From Volvox africanus (Eukaryota; Chlorophyta; Chlorophyceae; Chlamydomonadales; Volvocaceae), in contig BSDZ01000023.1 of NCBI GenBank assembly GCA_030268105.1, forward strand, positions 372,001 through 436,000: DNA of 64,000 bases. The letters run 5' to 3'. Under the pieces are notes generated by a model. The model was not told the origin of the DNA. It searched no databases and worked only from the letters and a program-made list of their open reading frames with translations. Of this stretch, positions 12,323 to 24,780 are shown piece by piece. Position numbers and translations under genes: made by a program. The stretch's first letter is position 1; every line of letters begins with the position of its first letter.

Positions 12323-15300
12323 CTAGCGACGGTAGCGAGTACGCTTGAAGTTGAAGTAGACGTGCAGGATACCCCGATCAAAGGTGCACTTGAACCCGCG
12401 CTTATGGGAATACTCCCACTCCTTGTTGACAATCCTGCGTGACGGGTGGCGAGATCAGTGCAAGTTGAAAGTCAACGATAATCACTCACCCCATTCAATA
12501 CCCCAAACCACGAGGACCTTCCCCGATAAAACTGAACGATTGAGTTTGAACTGTCTTTCAAAAAGAGTATCATAGCCACAGCTAGTACGCTGGACTGCAG
12601 CAAGTAAGGCCCTGGGATACATGACACCATGAAACCTCGTTTGGTCATCCGGTCTAGCCGATAGGCACGCACCGGAATGCGATGTCCTCATATGGCGGGC
12701 CCGCCGAGAAGATGATGAGGCAGGTGGAGTTGTCGGTGGAGACCGGGTCAGGGGCCACGCGGTACGTGGGCGCCTGGATAAATGATAGGGCAGAGGCCAC
12801 AGTTGAGGGTACCCATAACTTAAGTATTCATTGGGTATTGAGGTTTATATTCGGCCGACTTGCTCATCGTAAATATTGAAAGGTCCAGGATTTCGAAGGT
12901 AAACGACTTCAAGGCAAGGGAAACAAACAAATATTGGATAATGCACTTTATTAAGACTTACAAGGAAAGCAGCCACACTCATGCGCCCAGACTGCCCCCC
13001 GATTGGATCGCACCGATGGGTACATTCCTCTGAACGCTGCAACCGTTGCAAGCATCGCACATAGGTAGTGCTGCTGTCGTTGTAACGCCAGACAAAAACC
13101 GCGACACCAGAAAATTAGGGAAGATTAGGAATGCGAACGGACCAGTCATAAGAACTATATAGAATAATATTAACGGTCTATATCTCGCTGTGAAAGCCGT
13201 GGTGCACAAGGTATACCAACGGAGTTCATTGCGCAGAGGGGATGGGGGGAATCGGGATTGGAAGATGAGCGAGAACGCAAGGGCCCCCACCTTGGTCTTA
13301 TCTATGAGGTCAAAATACATTATGTTGAACTTGTAGCCCTGCACCACCTTGGGCGGCGGATTGTCGCTGTCGTAGTGGGTCTGGTTGTACTTGTTCCACT
13401 CGTACCTGCGCGGAGGAGAGGGGCGAGAGAGGAACAGACAGACAGACAGACGAGCAAACGCGAGGGAGTGGGCAATTGTTTCGTCATAACCTTCATCATA
13501 ACTTTTGCTGAACCGCATTCCGGTATTAGGCATGATATAGTATTTTTGAAGGTTGGGAACCTGATAGTTTAAAACAGCTTCTGCGCGAGAGTTTTAATTA
13601 AAGTGTGTCAAGCAAGATTTCTATCCCCTAAAATTTAACCTATCAGGAAAGGAAATATCCAATTGGGAAACAGTCAATGCCCAGTTTTGGATTGGCTGAT
13701 TCCACTTCTCCGATACCCTTTTTGCAATTGAGTTTACCGTAACATCTGAGCATATAACCTTTCACGTATATTCGCTCACCAAATATGATTAAAGAAAATA
13801 AAAGCCCATATGTAAACCCGATGCGCCCGGGAAAGAGAACTAGTTCACGAAGCGGGAAGCACGTGTAACCCATATGCTCAACGCTACTTAAAACACCTAC
13901 CCTGTGTGCACGCGGTTGAAGTACTTAGGCTTCCGCGGCTTGTACTTCTCATGCCACCAGTACACCTTAGACTCCAGGGACACCTCCCCGCCAAAGGTTC
14001 GGTCACCGTCGTCCTGTGGACAGAGGTGGAGAGGGGCAGCGGAAGGGGAACGGTAAAGGCGCTGACGAGAGGTGCGCAAAGAGGCAGTCCTTTACGTTGC
14101 ACCTAAGGGAGGGCATCCAAGTAAACTTTTCCTTTCAAGGGCCAAGGAATCCGCCCATATGAAAGACGCAGACAGTTTCACGCTATCACAGAGCATCACA
14201 GAGACCTGCTCCGAGGCCCTTGGCCTCCATCACGAAAGTCACCATCCTCACCTGACCCATGGTTCGCTCCGCCTGTGCCCGGAAAGCTGCCAACGCCGCC
14301 GAGTCCTCCTCCGCCACGTTGCGGAACTGCCCTGCGCCGCGGAAGGGCACGTAGCCGGCTCCCGCATCGGCACTACCGCCCGCCTGTATCACAACAGGGC
14401 GTTGGCGCCAACAATTCTTTCCGTCACCAGCACCACCTTTCGCAGTTATTACAGCGGCACATCCACATTTCCGCCGAGGTTACCATCACTTTCCGATGGG
14501 TATTCCGGACAAGGCACCCGGACGAAATCGCCTGGACATCGCAGGCTACAGGGATGCAAGAATTCCATCGCTTAAACCCCATTCACGTGTTAAAGTGCAA
14601 CTCCGATTAACACGAAAACGTCGTTGCGCTTTACCCCCAGTGTTCACGCAGTCCTCTCCCGATGTGTTACCAGCATGATAACCCGTACAATGTCCCGGTG
14701 TCTTTTAGGACAGACAGACAGACAGACAGCTATACACACACAGACAGCGTTGCAGAAGCACACCCCAGACCCCACAGCCCTACCGGTGCCGAATCCGTGA
14801 GGTTGCGAAGCATGGGATGGCCACCGCCCATACCCCTTGCGAGCAGCGCCTGGTAAGCCCGTTCCGCCGCCGTCTGGTTGTTAGCGCCGGGTACGGATGC
14901 GAGCGCAGCGGCGGCTTTAAAGGTATTGGCGGCCTGCAACTTGACCTGCTGCCGGAGCAGAGCCAGCGCTCTGGACAACCAGACGCAGAAGGGAAGAAGT
15001 GTGTTGTGAGTATAATATGAAATCGACAAAAAGGACACTTCAGCGACAAGGACTGATTTGCTAGTTTGGAGTGGGCGGCTAGGGGAAGAAGCAACTAGCC
15101 CAGCGAGGCATGGAGATGATGGTGATGTGGATTTGTGTATGCGGAGGGAAAGGACGGAAGGGAGCTGCAGTACGTGTAGTGGGGGTCCTGGCGGCTGGAT
15201 CACTGGATCAAGGGATTGAGCTGGTGCAAGTTCGATCCTAACGTAAATGACACTATCCGAGGCCTCGCCCCGCTCTGCGCTCAGGAATTGCACCCCGTAA

Positions 15301-18300
15301 TGCACCGCACCGGTAATCGTCCTCCTCGTTGACCACATCCTTGCCTGGCACCTCCGACGGGTGCACGGGCGGGGGACTATATCGACCATCAGAAATGTGC
15401 GGGTCCAGCGGCGCATCCTCCTCGTCAACCGCTGCCGCGGTCGGATCAGATGGGCCAGCGCCCTCGCCCTCGCCAACGCCATCCACACCCTCCTGCACGA
15501 GTGGAGTACGGCAGAGTGAAGCCATCCCCATGAAGGTGCTGACGGCCGAAAGAAAGAAAAGCCCCATAATATCCCAACACAAAACAACAGATTTGGATTT
15601 GCATGCCACTTTTGTTGAATGCGTAGACGCGGTCTCCACCCAGCCCTCAGCACGCACTCCGACATGATGCACTCGATTATCATAAAGGAAGGGAGCCAAA
15701 ACAAGGTTGCCAAAACAAGGCTGCCAAAACAAGCCAAACCAATATGGTGGACAACCATAATCCTAGTCGGTTTGTCGCTCGATACCCGCGGAGCCTGCCA
15801 ACAAAGATGTGCAGATCAACCCCTAGACCACTCACGTACCCGACGAACTGGATGCTGTAAGCTGAGCACTCGCGAAGGAACCCTAACGCCCAGCCCTTAA
15901 AAATGATAATGAAATGGACTCCCCAACTCTTCAAGTAAACACCCCACCGCTATCCTAAGGACATATGGTGTTATGGACCCTGTCGCTCACCTCGCCTGCT
16001 GTCCGTCCCTCCGCCGCCTCGTCGCCCTGCTGCCGCTCGCCGTCCGCCGCACCTTCGCCTTCGCCCTCGCTCTCGCTGCTGCTGCTGCCGCTTGAATCCT
16101 CGATATCCAGATCCAGTTCTGCGGGATCGCGGCCTTCCGCAAGTGCCTGCAAGGCATGGATATGACGGCCAGCCGAAACGCTGGCGTGTGAGAGGGGTGC
16201 CGATACTCGCCAAAATGGAACGTACGCAACCCCTTCCTCACACGGAAAACGGAAATGGAAAGACACACGGAGAAATAAAACGAACTAGAGCCTCCCGAAC
16301 AAAATGCAGGTATGGTATGGAGTGGTACAGTACAGGGTGGTCTGGTGTGATACCGTGCTTGGTATAGAAACATCATACACTACCCTGCCTACTGTATTTC
16401 TCCGGATTCAATTGTTTAGCGAGCATTAGAAAGGTCAAGGTAATGGGAAAACCCTATCAAGATGAAAAGCACATAACTGCATTATTGCCCCAACCAGCAC
16501 CTACAACCGGTACCATTACGGGAGGTGCAGCACGCCAAGATTGATTCCAGCGCCGAGCAACCCTTACGTGCCAATCACCTCGGCTAGACCCCACCCATCT
16601 CTTCGCTCTCCTACTCCAACTCCCACCTGTTGCCGCTGCTCCTCAGCCTGGCGCTTGCGCTCCTCGCGCGCCGCCTCACGCTTCAAGATTTCGGAGCTGA
16701 TGTGGCGCTGCATGATTGCGGCTTGCAGTTCCCGAACCTGCGCCTTGGCCTTGTGCACCTGAGAGCAACGATGTAACCGTGGTTTTACCAAAGACGAAAA
16801 GCACAAATTGTCACACTTATTCACGCACACAACTGTCTAGAACGCCGACGTTTCCCTCCAACATTTCCGCGGACTTCCCCCCTCATAATCTAGTCTTTGA
16901 GAACACACCTGCAGCCTCTTGAGCACAGCCTCCCAATACTCCGGGTCCCCCAGACCCCCCTTGAGCGCCTGCTCAACGTCGGCCTCCATCGCGACCAGGG
17001 ACGAGTGTGTCTGGCCTGAGCTCCGCCGCGTGAATGGGAAAATGAGAGGAAAACCAGCGCAGTGTTTTAGGTATAGTTGCACAGGAAATGGTGTGAAAGT
17101 GTACGACGATGATATAGTTAAGAAGGAGCAACCTGCTCAGACCAGAGAGAGAGAGTCCAGATAGCAATCAGGCGATAGAAAGTTCTACTGAAACGGGCAT
17201 GCACATGGACATCACAACATGTCACATGACCATTATCCACCAACAGCCTGGCCCCGCCAGCCCATGATATGAAAGATTATGATATCGCAAGGAAGGGACC
17301 TCGCATAGGGGTAGAGCCCCTCCTGCTACCATTGGGAGCCCCGTGCGTAGCCACCCTCACTTCCGCCTGCTCGCACGATCCTTGCGCGCATCCACCCATC
17401 GCGCTAGCATGCCACCTACCTGACAGCATGTTCTCAATCTGCACCTCCACGTCCGAATGCAGGCTGCGGTGGGGCCCTGACGGTTCCTCTGACCCACCGC
17501 GCCCCGACCCGCTCGCCCCTCCTGTGCCCGCGCCATCGGCACCACGGCGCAATACCGCTCGGTCGGCCACATCGCTGCGCACCCGAACAAAGACGCGAAT
17601 GGATACGGTGTTAAAAGCTGGAGATGAGGACAATGGCCCTCACGCCCAGAAGCTACGGTCGGCACCGTTCGGAGGGTGTGGAGACGTGGAGGTATGGATG
17701 CGGAGATTTCCTAATTTCGTTCGGGCCTCAGCCCTCAGCACCTGGCAGTCACCGGCTCGGGCCCGTATGTTATGCCTATGCCTGTGCTCAGACACTGCGA
17801 AAGGATCCTAGGCGGTGCAAAGGACGACCTCATCACGATACGAAACGATGTATAGCAGATTCTACACATACCGCTGCACGGCTTCATCAAGCTCCGCGTC
17901 TGCCACCACCCGCAGCGCTGTCCAGAACTTCTGATGGATGTCGTCGTACTTATCGTACTCCTGCGCCACGGGACACAAAGTGATCAAAAATTGACACTTC
18001 TGAAATCCAAAGCTATGCACTCCAGAGGCAGAACCGAGACTAAGCTGCATGGGTGCTATACGCAGCTCTAGTTGGTGGCCCATGCTTGTGGCCCTGCAAG
18101 CTCGCCCTACGTTTCTCTCCTCTCTCAACAATACGCCAGGCGTTGACGTTTTCGCTGCGTAGGAGTATCCGGGTCTTCACACCGTTCCCATCCCAAGCCC
18201 CGGCGGAATTCCGGCCCCCCCCGCTAATTCCGGTCCGTTTGGTTTCTCGCGGATTGCTGGATGAGCCGCTTTACCCAAATTCCCAGCTCAGCCCATTCCA

Positions 18301-20665
18301 TCCCATCCCAGCCCGGCACGCCGCACTTGATAATCCGCAATGCCCTGGTGCAGCTCCTTGGCCTCATCTAGCAGGAGACCCTCAAAGTACGACCACGGCT
18401 CCGCCATGTCACACCCGTACGTGCCGTGGAGGTGCAAGTTCTTGGCTATTTTATCGATGGCCGACGGCCGGCCCTGTGCGTGGGGAGTCACACGCAACAT
18501 AAATGAGCAAGGAACAGCCCCTTGGCCACCTGGACACTTAATGGGAATAACATAATACTAGATGACCACGGGTGGTACAGTACATAGTGCACCTTACAGA
18601 GCCAGGCGCACTAAAGAGAGCGCAGTAACATTGCAGCGCAGAGGTATCTTTACGCCATATCAAGGCCTGGAACAATACCGTCAGGGAGGCCCTGGAGCTC
18701 GCAATGCCACAAATCGCCTCAACACGTGTACCGGTATCGCAGCGGGGTCGGCAGCTAGCTTCAGCTTAATAGTACCGGTATATGATAGCCAAGAAGGGCG
18801 GCCCACAGGAGGCGCGTGCGCATACCGATCAACAGGTAGGCAACCGCAGGCAACGGGAGTGTTGCCCGCAGGCTTACCTCCGCAAAGCGTTTCTCCGCCT
18901 TGCCAATCAACGCTTTCAGGTAGAACTCTTCTTCCTTCGCCTCCGACTCCATGGCCTCTTGGGCCGCACGCAATCGTTGAATGAGGGACTGCGGAACGAA
19001 GGAGACAAGCAAGTGCAACGTATGGGGCTTGGTGGGCGTCTAATCATGATATTCCTGGACATGAAAAGCGAATGGGCGAACCCCCGGACTGTAGCTCATC
19101 CACACCATATGAAAATCATCTACAGCCTACACACCAGCCTACTGGCCTTTGGAAGTATTGCCCAACCCTTTACGCGGATCCAAATTTTCCCCCTTCCCGC
19201 TTCACGGAAAAGGTCAGACCCTGTTAGTGGTCCTCAGTAAAGCGGGCGGGCGGGCGGGGGGATAACCCGGAATCAGAAATGCTGATTACGGGAAGGGTGT
19301 TGGGGATATTTACCATCAAGAATCTGGGACGCAAATTTAAGCGATGGTTGAAGTTATTATGATTCATTGCAGCCTGTTATCCCACGGATAACCCGCGGCA
19401 CGCCCGTACTCCATTTCCCCACTCGGCCCACCAGTTCCTCCTCGCGTCGGGCTTTTTCCTCCTCCCGCTCGGCTTGACGTTTTCGGACCTTTTCGATCTC
19501 TTCCTGTGGAACAGCACAGAGGTGGGATGTGATTCGCGTGGTGGAAGGTGCAGGGCCACATGCAGCTGGGCAGTTGGGCAATCTGTTCTTAAGTCTACCA
19601 GCGTAAAAATGTGGTCGCGGCGGTGATGCACTAATAGCCATGCGCTGGCTGCAGCCAGGAAACCTTGGAGACGCTGCCCTTAGGACTTCGGACGCGGCTG
19701 TAAATCTGCACAATCGACATTCCTTCAAACGCCCAAACCCATTTCGCATAACCATACCAATCCTTCCAGTGGCCAATCGTCCAGTTGTCCTATTCACGAA
19801 AGATTGGCTAACCTATACCTCTTCCGCGCACTGCATATACGTTCGGGGCATCCATAAGTCCAACACCCTTTCGAACATGCATTCTCCAAATAGCATGCCG
19901 CAACCACCACCGCCATTCAGAGACACCCACCAGCCGCTCAGCCTGTGAAACCCGCGTCTGCGCGGCAGCAATGTCCCGCACTGACTTCCCGCTTTCCAGC
20001 TCGCGCTCTATCTTCTTGGTCCACACAAAAGTAGGAGCACCAGAAACAGTCCCTGTGCGCTGCAAGTGCGCAGCAACCTTCGTTGCCTGGGAGGGGAATT
20101 AAGATTAGGATGAGTGTTACCTTAAGTTCAAAAGGAGTTGTATTGGTCGGCTGCCCAGCATATCTCCCAGGGCCGGACACTGGCCCGGGGGAGCTACATT
20201 TACCCATCGGGGAGGCCCCGAACCACCCCGCATCTGAGGAGGGTAATGCCACCACATCAAACACGTGATTCGCCCGCCCCATACACTAGGGTAAAGGCCG
20301 AATACTTCCGGGGTCACGGACCCAGATGATCTGCATATTAATTAGTAGATTATAAAGGAGTTTGCTCAACAGTGTTGCGAAACCTTCACAAAGCAGCGTA
20401 GCGTAACGCTGCGCTGGAGACGATAATTTTATAAAATCCCACGGCGACACTGGGGACTAAATAAGCGGTCGTTAACAATATATCGATTTCGCGTATCCCC
20501 TACCAGCTTGTCAACGCGCCGGTGCTGGTCGCCGTCCGAATCGGACGAAGAGCTGTCAGTAGAACTTTCATCACGCCTGATCCTGTAGCTCTTGCTTATT
20601 TCTTTTCGTTCTTTTTTAGACTTTTTCTCCTTGCGCCCCTTCTTACTCTTTTTATCTTTGCCCAT
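12323..20665 (-). CDS. CACTIN: Cactin, spliceosome-associated protein
   Basis: Cactin is a conserved nuclear protein of late spliceosomes. Predicted 742 aa, 17 exons: 20665-20504, 20086-19931, 19503-19432, 18988-18878, 18473-18327, 17960-17872, 17574-17420, 17015-16909, 16758-16627, 16146-15991, 15492-15311, 14970-14784, 14383-14252, 14013-13901, 13405-13291, 12773-12673, 12434-12323. Every donor/acceptor pair keeps phase and the total is 743 codons with the stop. N terminus: MGKDKKSKKGRKEKK and an RRDESSTDSSSSDSD stretch; KVAAHL and FVWTKKIERELESG are family hallmarks. The middle (about 105-380) is charged and helical and contains DPEYWEAVLKRL. An acidic SSSSESEGEGEG insert follows. The C-terminal Cactin domain (about 598-742) reads VYWWHEKYKPRKPKYFNRV, YEWNKYNQTHYD, NPPPKVVQGYKFNI, AGPPYEDIAFRIVNKEWEY and ends NFKRTRYRR. 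Length is normal for plant and algal Cactins. Some introns carry (GACA)n runs. Confidence 0.96.
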
Positions 20666-22456
20666 CTCGGACAAATAATCTCGGTCCTTACGTGGCAGAG
20701 CTATGTAATGGTTCCCAAGGCCAGCAGCAATCAAGCTGTTGAATGTTTCATGTCATCAAAAACGCGTACAGCATCTTTGCAGGGTCACCATGACTGTCGA
20801 GCTAACCAATTCACAAACCAGCGACGGCCCATCAAAGTTAGATATATGAATATTAAACCTTGTAAATCATTGTAATCACCATAGGTGTCAATAACGTGGT
20901 TACCGGTAAGTGTCTACTCTGGTACGTGGTAACTGACACACGTACGGCGAGACACTATGCTGTCACCGTTTTACCAATAAGCAGATATTTCAGCACGAAG
21001 AAAGCATCCACAGAGCTTGGTTCATGATAGAAACGCATCCACGAAGTTTGGTTCATGATAAAATAAATAATTGGTAAATATCCCAAATACCTGTATGTGA
21101 AGGGTACTGTAAAAATCCAGAGGCCAGAATGGTTTGGAATCTCATTTTTTACAGCGATACCTCAAATTCCCTCTGCGGACCACCAAATGCGTACATGGGC
21201 ACGTATAATTGCGTGTTTCGCACTGGACCCAGATTTGTCATTAAACTAATCCAGATTGCCACGACCACACCGACCAGCACAAGCGTGTAAGGACCTCAGG
21301 ATGACAGCAGGGGGATGTGCAAAAGAATAACAGCAGGTATGTTGCAGGGTTATCTCAGAGCCTTATCATCCTCACAACGAACAGTCTCAACCCAACGTCG
21401 CAGTTCTCTGCTTTAATTTGGCCTTGCTAGGCAGCTCGAGAGTTTCCCTAGATATGCAAAGCGCACATCTAAGAGAGATCAGTAGCCATATTGGACTCCT
21501 TTGTATCTCGAAATCAATGGGCAAATGGTTGCATGTTCCTAGCATGGACGCAGTGCGCATCACATTCCTTGGATGTGTGCATCGAGGAACGGGACAATGG
21601 AAAAACCCGACTTCGCCTTGAATGGCCAAGTTTCCCAAGCAGCGAATGGATACACGACCGCACTCTGAAACGAATGCAATGTGTACACCGACCTGCAGAT
21701 GCAATATGCCCGAGATGGTATGACCCTTGTCACGAACAGCCCATCAAAGTGCACGGTTACGGAGGCTGCTGTTGAAACGCAGCCTCGGTGGCAACGAAGC
21801 TGCTCGGAATGTCGTCAAAGTTAATAGCATCCCATGCGGGAAACTGAGTCGGTAGGAGGTGCGGCCTGAAGAGAGAGCGCGTGGGAGCAAGCGTACACGT
21901 TCACAACAAGGGCTTGCGGAACGGGCACAGGAACACCATATTCCGTTTAAGCAGAAAAGTCTTCCTAGAAATGCATGAATCGACCAAGTTCATTAGTTCA
22001 GGTGGCTGTTTCAGTCTCAGGCAAGGATGGAATCCATCGATGTCCCGGGGCACCGGAATCACTCTTTCCCGTGCCGCTTGGATCCATTTCCAGCCATATG
22101 AAAAGTAGTAACATGGATCAAACTCCATATCTTCGCCGAGTGAAAGGGATATTCGGCGAGGTCCTGAACTCATATTGGTTAGGTTCTAAGGGAATACAGA
22201 AACAAACCAGGTGGAATGGGGACTTGTGCAAAAGCCCATGCTAACGCGCCTAGCTTAATGGCCCCGTTTTCGTTCTCGCCGCCAATTGCGGTTAGGCATC
22301 TTTTCATATGTCACCTTTCCAGAGGTCATTTCTCTCGTTTTTCCACCTTTGTGTGTTCTGGTTTTCGGAGGCACCTTGGTGGTATCCTAGGAATACGTCG
22401 TGTCCTGTGTTGCATCTGCCACTGTGCTGGACTGGGGTGCTTTCGTAGCCGAGGAC
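20666..22456. other. Cactin upstream region and GDSL-esterase 3' region
   Basis: The two minus-strand genes are head-to-tail here, so the stretch should contain the Cactin promoter and 5' UTR and the esterase 3' UTR. No coding signal was recognised and the sequence is comparatively AT-rich. One tandem direct repeat is listed separately. Confidence 0.5.
21004..21060. repeat. imperfect tandem direct repeat (two 26-bp units)
   Basis: Positions 21004-21029 and 21035-21060 are near-identical 26-bp units beginning GCATCCAC and ending TTTGGTTCATGATA or CTTGGTTCATGATA, separated by 5 bp. They lie upstream of the Cactin start, in probable promoter sequence. Function unknown. Confidence 0.8.
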
Positions 22457-23885
22457 TCACAGGATATCATGCCACTCGTCCTGCACGAGCTTCCGCATCA
22501 GGTGGAACACCTTCTCCTGTCCTAGCGGCGTTAAGTGCAGTCCATCGCACAAATACTTCTGCTCCCAGTTTTCATCCTGTGCGCCAACGTATAAGTTCAA
22601 ACCAAGGCAATTAGCATCTGCAAGCAACATGCGCGACGACAATATAGTACGTCGCATGCTGGTAGTGGAAAAATATGCGGTCAAAAAGTCCCACGAGGTT
22701 CACTCCCTATTCCCGTGCATGTCAAGTGAAGCGGGAACAAATACGTTATCAAAGAGTACCGACGTCATGAAAGTTTCAGCATGCGTTAGTCCATTATCAA
22801 TTATGCTCTTGCTTGAACCTTACCTGCAGCAGAGTGAACAAGTCCAAGCATGGCACACCCAGCTCCTTGGCAACATCCACAGCCGCCTTGGAGTATTCGG
22901 CTGAGGTCGCGAAGTTACGATCCAGCGGCCAGTTGCGAGCTTGCTCACCCATTCTCTGTGCAAATGAGGGCTCGGTAACAGGGGAATCCCCAATCAAATA
23001 ATTGGACAAATCCCAAAGGCCCTTTACTTAACAAAGAGTACTGCTCGTCTATGTGTTCCGTGACCTGATTGGAAGCTACCTGTCAGGTAGTCTGTCGCTG
23101 TCCGTCGCTTGCCCCCAACAGACGGTCCCTCTTCGCACCTGGATCTGGGCGATCTTGCGTCCCGTGTCCGACACCGGTGGCGGGGTGATGATCGCAACCC
23201 GCTCAACCCCTGTTGCCTTGATGTACCTCACCATCTCCTTCAAGTTGCCACGGTACTCATCCAGGGGCACATGCTGCCGAGCAGAATGACTGGAGGGGGA
23301 CAGAGCCAAGGTACCCAAGGATGGAAACTGCTAACACCGTAGCCAACACATCCGGGGATCGTCAAGCACGTCTTCAAGTACAAACCACCATGCACTGATC
23401 GCCACGTAAAGCGGCATTGGTTTCACGTTACCGGGTGCTCCACACCTGGTTCCGTCAATGCGTGCTGCATCATTGGCTCCGAAGAAGACTGTGGCAAATA
23501 ATACACGCTCGGCGGTTGCCTGAACCAGAGGAACACCAGGAGTACGTTCTCGCCCGAACACGTACGGGAGGGTTTGCAATGCCCATCGTGTATTATATCC
23601 CGACATGCCGCGGTTAGTAATATCCGCCTGCAGTAAATTATTGAGAATCAGTTGCATCCAGCTCTTGCAAAATCGGACCAACTTCGGCCCAGTCCTCAAC
23701 CAAGAAATGAATGTCCTTACCCGGCGCACGTAGAAAGAAGCCAAACTGGCTCCCCACCCCTCTGGAGCATCGAAACTCCGCTCCGTTAGGCTGTCTCCAA
23801 AAAGGATAATACGAGGTCGCAAGGCAGCAACGAATGATGATCCAGCTATTGCAACGGCACCTTTAGCCTCCGTGGCTGATGCCAT
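22457..23885 (-). CDS. GDSL/SGNH-family esterase (IAH1-like)
   Basis: Predicted 249-aa hydrolase of the SGNH superfamily, closest in pattern to isoamyl acetate-hydrolysing esterase IAH1 and its plant relatives. Exons: 23885-23721, 23627-23446, 23289-23139, 22955-22824, 22576-22457; all phases close at 750 bases. Block I is FGDSLTE with the nucleophile Ser32. Block II has the oxyanion Gly62 in NRGMSGYNTRW. Block III is FFGANDA with Asn107. Block V is DGLHLTPLG with Asp221 and His224, so the full catalytic set is present. HVPLDEYRGNLKEMVRYI and AIITPPPV are also typical. The ATG gives a short N terminus without a clear signal peptide; an in-frame upstream extension exists but looks non-coding. 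The family cleaves short acyl esters; the physiological substrate cannot be read from sequence. Divergent from the OPR gene, about 0.9 kb away. Confidence 0.94.
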
Positions 23886-24780
23886 TGTGCATAATTTTTT
23901 TCCTCCGACAAGAAAATGACCAATCTTATTAATTTTCCAGGAGCCTGACTGTGAATCGGAAAGGATTACAGGCACCGCGATAGGGGTGAGAATTCCAAAA
24001 CAGGCAAAGAAGCAAATAAGAACGTTGATTATGCAATTATTTCCTTGTCGCCAATGACGTGGATTAATTTCTGGTGTGACTAGAAACGAAAAGTTCATAT
24101 TAATCATTCACATGTCCCCTATCTTATGTTTCCATCATACATAGCTCAACGTGTCCTCATAAATGTCACGTTTTACTGTGTGCAAGGTATCGCTCCAGAA
24201 CCGCAACCTGTACGGTACTAGATCGTGCCCCTCTCACGCGAGGGGTTGAAGCTACTGGGTTATAATTGTTGGTTGTTATATAGTAATTGTAAGATACCAG
24301 ATAAAAGTCAACTATGCTTCAGCAGCTTTGTTTAAGAGTCAAGTGTTATCGTGAATCCTAGGCACCTATATTTGTTAAAATTGGAACGAACCTAAATTCG
24401 GATCATAAAATCGCATATGATTTGGCGGATTGTGAACCGATGCTTTCATTCGGGTCGGGCGGCTCTGTGCAAGCAGGGACCTATATTGCGCAGTCCACAT
24501 CACAATGCGCCGTCGGAAGCAATAACTCCTGGGTTCAATCACAGCACAGCATACCTTTACCGCCTCATCACCGACCTCGGTATCAACCTGCGTCAGCCGC
24601 TGTCGGGTCCGCAAGCGCACAAGCTTTTTCAGAACTGATAGGCCTAAGCCCCCAGATCGTTGCATTTCCAACAAGGTATACCTATACGAATTGACTTCAG
24701 ATCTTTGAATTCCAGATGCGCTCGTATGAAGCCTTGACAGCCATCGTAATTGCTTTTACGTCCAACGCAGGCAGCCGCTC
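23886..24780. other. divergent intergenic region (esterase / OPR gene)
   Basis: Lies between two divergently transcribed genes and should hold both promoters and 5' UTRs. Open frames are present on both strands (for example 24422-24694 plus) but none shows a family motif or splice support. Confidence 0.45.

Noticed and set aside
24422..24694. Plus-strand frame MADCEPMLSF upstream of the OPR gene
   Set aside because: No donor in phase with the OPR exons and no targeting-peptide character; probably 5' UTR or promoter.
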